From the NCBI GenBank assembly GCA_025617745.1, contig CM046861.1, positions 11,018,244 through 11,082,243 of the forward strand: a stretch of 64,000 nt of DNA, given 5' to 3'. Of this stretch, positions 34,786-43,800 are shown in pieces. Position 1 is the stretch's first letter; every line of letters begins with the position of its first letter. A program made the position numbers and the translations under genes. This DNA comes from Heliocidaris erythrogramma. Its lineage: Eukaryota; Echinodermata; Echinoidea; Camarodonta; Echinometridae. The notes below the pieces were generated by a model. The model made no database searches, was not told where the DNA came from, and was given only the letters and a program-made list of their open reading frames with translations.

Positions 34786-34818
<33 letters not shown>

Positions 34819-37800
34819 ACAGAATTTATTTACACATATAGTGTACATGTAAAAATTAATGTGTTTTTTTTTTTTTGCCATATGGCATGTTTTAGGATGT
34901 TTTAGCGTATCAAGTGTGAACCTGCCTTATAACCTACTGATCAAATGGAAATAATTATTGATTATAAAACAGATTCTCTACAAAGTGCAGTGACATTTAA
35001 CTCAGGCGTAGCATCAAATCAGGGGCAGATCTAGAATTTGGAAGAAAAAGATGGGGGCACAATTTTGAACATGTTCTGACAAGCAACAACAACAAAAATG
35101 AAATATAAAAATTATCACATTCTTTTCTGAGGTGCCATCTGAGCTGAAATTTAAGGGCTTGGGGTGATGCCACTTGGGTTGCAGAAGGCAGGGAGGAGGG
35201 TGGGGGGCTGTTGTGTTCCCCTTTCCCCTAAATCTGCCAGTTCATCAACTTACCAAGTTTCTGGATAGAACAGAACCTGAAGTAAGCTGCTAGTGATCTT
35301 TGGTAACATGTCGGGCTGTAGACTCGTCACTAAGAAGTTATTGGTCGGAAAGTGAAGAGGGTACATGATCGCTCTCTTGGCCTCAGCTAGCACGAAAAAC
35401 AAGACAAATTAAACTTTGTGTCATTAATATACAGTGGGTTCTTAAAGGGCCGGTTCGAATTGACCAATAACGATGACCATAACGATAATATGTACATGTA
35501 TTAGACAGCTCCAGTTTTCTTAGATTGCTGGTATCGCAACATATATTCAATATCTTTTCCATATACATGTAAACTACAAGAGACTGATATGAGAACAAAT
35601 TATATTCATTCAAATGGTCAAATGAGTTTGGCCCATAATCACATTGAGTCTTATGTAAAGTTGAACAAAATCTTAAACAGATAGATGTCCTACCCTTCTT
35701 GTTTGGTTCCCGACAGTACTTTGAGAATATATTCTTTACAGAGTTCTGCTTGTATAATTTCTCTCCTTGTCTTATTGTTATTCCTTTTTAATCATGATAG
35801 TCCAACTGTACTTCGATTCCACTTCATAAACAAATCAAAACAAAATTTATTCAAATTTTGATTATTATTACCCTAACAACTCTCACCCTACCTGCTTCAT
35901 GGAGTCCATTCTGGGACCGGTCTATTGTGACAGGCTCGGAATTGCCCTCGATCTCTCGGAAGACTGAGAACTGAGAGGCCAAACATTGGGTCACACTTGG
36001 CAAGTCCTCCTCTTTTACCTGCAAGGAAAAGTTTAAAGATCGATACTTGACCTGATATATCTGGTTAAAGATAGAGTTACATTCTGGTAGCAAAATGGAT
36101 ATACCAGATTGGAAATTGTTCACTAATTTCTTGTACAGTTTCATATGGAAAAAAATAGAAGCAAATACATGCAAGAGCCAAATATTTTAATCCCTGTTCA
36201 TGCTTTCTGATGAACTTTAGTGTATATACATGTATCTGAAAGAAACTTCAAATCTCAAATCAGTTTTGTTTATGCCTAACCTAATCGTTTGATCACCCAA
36301 ATGTATGTGGAATTCACAAAATCACTGTTGTGTGTTGGTTTTACACACACCTTGCAGTGTAGTCAACAGTCCAACTTTCTTTGATGACCCATCAAAAGAA
36401 ATAGTCAAAGTTATATCAAAATTCTCATACTGTACAATGAATATCAAGCTGAATCATATTCACAAGGGTCAGGGTACAGTGTTTGGACCAGGTTTGAAGT
36501 AAAAAGTTCCGATAGTGTAGGAAATGCAGTGCAGAGCGATTGCTGACAGAGCATGGTCGAGAGTGCGGTACAACGAAATACAAATACATGTAAATCATTC
36601 AACTTACGAGTACGTAGTCAGTTTGGCACGTTGACAGACAAAAGATGGAGAGCCCTTTATCAGCAAGAGGTACGATGACGTTCCTGGTGATGGTGGTCAT
36701 ACCTGCATCATCGTTCCCGGCCGTTGCTTCAAGGACGAGCCAAGTGCTGGACTGTATCACCATGCCCATCTTCTCCGCCTGGTCTGGTAGAGCTGTCAAG
36801 GTAGAGGAAAAGTGGATTCCTTTGTTTTCAGAAGGATAATTGTTTCAAGAAAGCTCTGAAAGTTTTCAAAATTTACCCAAAAGTGGGTCATACAAATTCT
36901 GCAAGGGGGAGGTGGGTACGTATGTGTATTAATTATTACCTGTATTATATTTCAGTAAGATGGCCATGTCTTCTGGAACACTGAGAAGTCACACACAACG
37001 AATGCTGACATTCCATCTATGGCACCCAAATACGATGAACCCTTCCTAGTGGCCATTAATCAACATGGCATTCTGATAGTATTTCATTACCAATGATTCC
37101 ATGAATGAACCTTTCATGCATATATTTATGTACAATAAGAAACCTTGAAAATATTATCAAAATGTCAAATTATTTTCTATTACAGAATTGCCTATTCCAT
37201 ACCTTTGAAGCCTTCTTCATCCAGAATCACTGTGAAATCTCGGCTCGTTTGAGTGAAGCTGAAAAACTTGCTCTTGCTGTGAAGAAAAAGACCAGGGGAG
37301 CGTTTCATCAAGCGTTTTGTCAGTGATTTTTACCGACAACTGTTATAAGCTACTGAAATCCTTGCATCTGATTGGCTGAGAGCAAATTGTCAGTAAAAAT
37401 CACTGACAAAATGCTTGATGAAACGCTCCCCAGATGGAAAGTATGTTATGATATATTTACATTCTATTTAACAATTGTATGTGAAATAAAAGAAATTAGA
37501 TAAAGTGTAAAGATAAGCTTATACATGTAGTTCACAAATTCATAATGCTACTGCCTTTTATATGTATGTAGGTATATCATCTAGTGGTAATGGAATTGGT
37601 TGAATTGTGAATACATCTATTTATATCCTTTCTCTTATACTATACTATTTTTCTATATAAGATAATTTTTAGCAAAAAGGATCAACAACATTTTGAGATT
37701 TTCTGCTTCCGAACTACAAACAAGTGTTAGGAGTCCTATAGTAATCTAAGAATAGAAATGGGTCAGTAATTTATGTCAAACATCTCCTGTATATATAACC

Positions 37801-40800
37801 ATTGTATGCAAATCAAAGTTTTAGTTTATGATGACGATCATAAATCACAAAATACATTGTAGATACATGTATTTCAAACTTAAAAATTCCCTACTCAAAA
37901 TCTTCTTCCTGTTACATTTTCTATGGAAAAATTTGGATTTTGTAATTTCATTTCATTTTATTTATTCATTTATTCCATTCAAAGATAAAAATAATAAAAT
38001 AATCTTTGCATAGAATAATTAACAGTGTTAGACCATGAAATATTACAATAATGCAAATGGGGTGAAATAATAGCGTTATAAATCATTAATAAAATATTAC
38101 GAGGAAAATATTTCAGTTTGTACAATACACCTAAACATTTAGATATTTTATTGCTTTGTTTCATTAATATGAATATACCATGATAACTTACAATCAATAA
38201 TGACACCCAGAAATTTGAATGATGTTGTTACTTTTCTTATCATTCATTTGTACTCATACTTTATCATAATCAATTTTCTTATGCAGGGGCGGATCCAGGA
38301 TTGAATAAAAGAGGGGGCACACAAATGCAGGTTTGTCAATTTTGGGAAAAGGTAGACCCATATTTTTTTTGTCTCGCCAGCTTGTCGAAAACTCGCTGAC
38401 AAGCAAAAAAAAAGGGTCATCAGTCTACAAAAGGGGGGGGGGGGGGCACGGGCCGGAAATGCCCCCCCCCCTGGATCCGTCAATGTTCTTATGTGTTTTA
38501 TTTACATTTAAAATTAATTTATTTACAATCAACCACTGACTAATCTTTTGTAACTTACATGTAATATTAAAATTTAAAAGCAAGTTATCAACATTACTGT
38601 CAGACATAAAAAGGCTAATGTGGCATCAGCATATAAAATATTGTAATTTTTCAGTCCCAGTATGGATACCTGGGGCATCCCACATCCTACTGTATTTAAT
38701 TCTGATTGAACATTATTAATAATAACAAATTGTTTGCGATTAAATAAGTAACCTTCAAATAATTTCAAAAGAATACAGCGAATACCATAATTATGTAACT
38801 TAATTAATAATACTGAATGGTCCAAAGTATCGAAAGCCTTACTTAAATCTAAAAACAAACCAATCAATATTTTATGAGAATCAAAAGCTGAAGATAGTAA
38901 CTGTATGAACTAAATCAATTAAAGTGGAGGATGTGGAGTGCCCTGGACGGAATCCATACTGGGAGGTAGATAATATATTGTGTTTCTCCAAAAATTTAAA
39001 TAAACGATTGTACAAACATTTTGCAATAATTAGAAAGGTCAGAGTGTGACCTGCTTTTAAAAACTGGCACTACCCTCGCAATTTTAAGTTTATCAGGAAA
39101 TATACCAGTTGTTATCACCAAATTAAATATATCCCAGAGAGGGAAACAAATTATATGAATGACCTATTTCTCAATTGATATCTATTTCATCATAACCTGC
39201 ACTGGATTGGTTATCAAAATTACAATCTTAATTATCTCACCGGGAGTAATAAGATTAAATAAGCCGTTTCATCAATAAATTTTATTAAAATTATCAACAT
39301 TTTTCTTAAGACTTCTACAATTAAGATGTAAACATGAAAACCCCTTTTTGAAATGTCCTTTTGAATGATTATCATGTAAATATTTATTGAATTCATCAGG
39401 CAGAAAATAATTTTGATCAGTTACATTCAAAGATTGATCATTTTTAAGAGGAGATAAACATTCAGTGATTCTAAGGTCAATGTTATTCAGCATATTTTGA
39501 AACAAATTTAAGTCAGGCATTTTTAAAAACAGTTACACAACAAATTCACAGATAAACAGATAACAACAACAAAAGTGAAGGGGACAAAAAGGGTCTAAAA
39601 TAAACAAAAACCAAGAGACCACCGGGAGATATAACAAAGTAAATGTACATGTATGCAAGCTGACACTTATACAAAATGTTTTTACAAATGGTGCCAGATG
39701 AATATATTCATGAATCAGTTTATATACATTCAAATGGCAAGACAGATTATCTTTATTATAGAGAGTTTAAATCAGACATGCGTTTGATGATCTTCTAGTC
39801 AAGTCGTCCATCGTCTCTCTTCACCATAGCGAAAACGCGACCATCCATGGTCCACGATGACCTCAAATTCGCTCTACGGGATGCTTGCGATAGAAGATCT
39901 GCGTTCTTTTTCGTCAAATCCTCCACAATGACGACGCCAGTATTTTTCAATTTCCTCCTATTTTTCATCATATTGAATTTCGATTTGTATGAAGTGAACT
40001 TGCCGAGAATGGCCGGCGGATGACTTTTAGTGTTGCTGAATGCATTCGCAGAAGAAATTCGTTTTGGAAATCTTATTACATAGATAATACAACAGCAAAT
40101 ATGCCAATTGGTTCAAGTTATAGATAAAGAGTACACTGTAGATCTAAATATATTTAAAGAAATATAAATCATGTACCCAGTTGCGCCACTGTTCACAGGT
40201 TAATTTCACTACTTCCCTGCTTTTTTATACCCATGCAGACTTTTGACCCATTAGCACCACATCATCAATACCTCAACAATACAGTTCATGATCCCTTCTT
40301 TTACCAACATTAAACATACAGTATCAACATGCGCAATTAAGATTCATTTGAAAAACAATGCATCATAAAACTGTTACTCTTTTTATAAAGAAAAACATAT
40401 ACATGTACATGTATCAGCATATATCTTTCCAAAAAGAAAACTGCAGATTACTTGTAAAATGAAATCTTTGTATGAAACTCTTTATCTAGAAAATGTATGT
40501 TTTGTATTAGAAAAAGGATGCAGAGTGGCAGTCCAGAAGGGTGGGGGATTCAGCCCCCCCCCCCCCCACGTAAAATTTCAAAAGAAAAAAAAATGATAAA
40601 GTAGTAAGTGTGAATGAGCCATCGTTCACATTAACTCATCTAGAAGTTTGTTGATTACTTCAGGCATATTGACACAGTCTGGTCTGAATTTGTTTACACT
40701 GTTCCGTACCTGGTGATTTATGGGGTAAAGTCAAACTGTGACATATGGGGTACGTTTTAGACCGGGAAATATGGAATTAAACTGGGAAATATGGAATTAA

Positions 40801-43800
40801 ACAAAAAGCTGGAGGGTAGTTCTCTTTACAGGTATTGCTAACTAATGGGATGATAATAATACAATGACAATAAAATGTTACATGTAATTACAATGCACTA
40901 GATTTAATGACACAACTGAAATTCAGGCAGTTCGAAGTGAAGCAAGATTAACAAGTTCAAACATGTCACGTTTTCTAGATTTGCCATAATAATTTTCAAT
41001 ACATTAAACATTCAATGATACAGATTCACCCCCCCCCCCCCCCAATAAAAAAAAGAAGAATAAGAAAACAATGTTAAAGAGTACTACCAATTCAACTCCA
41101 AAAGAAGACTTTTGAAAATGTTTAATGGTACGTGTAGGCCTTAATTAAAGTTGAAAGATATAAAAGTTTAAAAACCAATTGAGGAAAAATAAGGAAAAGG
41201 GGGGGGGGGGAATGATGAAACCTGAAAGAAAGAAAAACAAACAAACAGCGAACAGCAATAAAGAAAGAAAACAATAGAAAATAGCTTAGGCTTGTTTTTG
41301 TGGTCTAACAACAAGAAAAAATAATAATATATATATTGTCTACATCAGAGGACAGTGGCATTTACATTTACATGTTATTTCATACCATGAAAAAGGAAAT
41401 ATCATTAACAACTACATACATGTACATACATGCACGTATGTACACCTCTAATGGAGAAAAATAACAACCTACATTCTGTACATGGAGGGTAGACATTTAT
41501 GTCCATTATATTTATTTAAAAAAACAATACAGTGTGTACCTTGACATTCTATAAAATGCAAACATCATACAATATACATAAAGGCCTGCACAAACATAGC
41601 CCTATACAATAAAATATGTTTTCATCTGACAAGATAAAACATAAGAAAAAAACAATACTGGTCATACACAATTCAAAACATTCACACATATTCATGTAGG
41701 TCATGTTGCACATTCACATTTTGATTGGAAAAGGTACAGCAGCATATCAAACGATCTTACTGTTCACATACAAAATATTTTGTGCAGAACAGTTGGACAA
41801 ACCAAGGAGTTATCACAAAACCTGTGATAACTCCTTGGACAAACAGAGTCCCACATTGACCCGACCTACTTCAATATCCTGACTTCATTGTAAGGCACAT
41901 CAAGACTCCAGAGACAACGAAACATATTTTAACTTTTGAAAACAAAAGGATGTCCACGGTAGGAGTGATAGGCCATATATAGGCTTTTTACAGTTGCAAA
42001 GTTTTCCTTAGTCCCAAACTATCGGTATAGAGCTAAACGAGGATTTAGCCCCACTGATAGTACGGGACTAAGCTTAGCCCACTTTCTGTTCACATTGCAT
42101 ACGAAAGTGGGCTAACTGCATGATAGTACTGGATTATTTTAGCCCTGGAAAATAGCAGGGTTAGCCCTAACCAAAGGTATCGCTAAATGTTAAAGGTGGG
42201 GCTAAGCGCTCAAGTGAGAACAGAAATCGAAATAGTCCGGGGTTAAGGACAGTACAGGGTTAAAAAAGCAAGTGTAAAAAGCCTATCTATCTCAATTTCA
42301 AGAATAGTTCTGTATTTGTAACAATATAACAAAAGTTCTAGGTTTGACAAGAACTTGTCAAAATCAAACAAAGGGGGGGGGGGGGGCAGCAATTACCAAA
42401 ATTTGCAAAAAAATACAGGAATAAAAGTACATGTACACTGTATATGTAGGCCTACTTTATGGCTTGTGCATCTGTACATGTGTCATTGTCATACCTATAT
42501 GTATCAAATATTAATTATGCAACTTTTTCATTCTTTCCTCTATATAATCTCAGTTACAATTGTTACCCAGTTTATAAGTATGAGAGAGATGAACATCTTT
42601 TTAAAGGCATATGATTTTTATGATGCATATGATGCATATGATTTTTTTATGGGCAACAGTGAAATGCCTTATTCTATTTTGTTAATCCAACGATAAAAGA
42701 AACATATTCTGAAAATTAAAGAGACAATATCAAACTTGTATATTACTTACATGTACAAAGATGTTTTATTTAGGAAACGTTCTATCAGGAGCGATTTGAA
42801 ATATATAAGGCCTAAATGTACCTGAACCTCACATAATAATGAAAGAAAAGGATCTCTTTCAGATCTTAAAAATTGAAATGTTGCTTTAGTGTACATTTGA
42901 GGTGATGACATTGTTTGGTTGTAGATGGCGCTTCTGAAAAGGCTCGCTGCATGGGCATTGCCCATTGCATTGTATTGTATAACCATGCTGGTTCGTGTGG
43001 AGTATGCAAGCACAAACTTTGCATGGATTGTGTGGCATACACAACATGTCGGTGCCCATTAAAGGGAAAGTCCACCCTGGTATTAAGTTGATTTGAATAA
43101 AAGAAGAAAAAAGATTTATAGTGAAAGTTTGAGCAAAATTCAATAAGTAATAAGAAAGTTGCGAATTTTTGAAGTTGTCATCAATAAAACTCAAACTGGC
43201 AACTCTGTGACGTACATTGTATCTTGCGAGCTCCTCTCTCACTTTCTCAGTATAGAAAATCTCATTAATTTTCATTTTCCTAGTTTTTGATGCAGGAATA
43301 AATTCATAAATGTTTTGTGTAAAAACATATATGAGCAATGATTATTTATATCTAAGGTACATGTATGATTGAATATTTTCTTTAGAGAAAATGGAAATTA
43401 ATGATTTTTGGGGGTACAGGGCAAATGGGAGAGGAGCTCGCAAGATACGTCATGGAGTTGCCAATTTGTGTCTGATTAATTACAACTTCAAGAATTCATA
43501 ACTTTCTTATTTCTTATCATATTTTGCTCAAACCATCACTGATCTGTATTTGTAATCTTTCTGCTTCTTTTAAAACCAAGTTGTCATCAGGGTGGATTTC
43601 CCCTTTAATGCTTTCAAGAGCACCATCAGGTACATGTTACTTGGCGACACCATCCCTTTAAGATTTGGTTAGGTGTATCAAACATTGTACAGAAACCTTT
43701 AAAATGTAGGGTACTGGGAAAACAAATCCAATGCAGTCAAACTTATCAAGAACATATCATCTGTTGAAAGCTAAAAGGACCTAAACTAATAAACTTTACA

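Noticed and set aside
38574..38867. An active reverse transcriptase gene
   Set aside because: Frameshifts, a changed YADD motif, loss of the endonuclease and an inserted MITE show it is dead.
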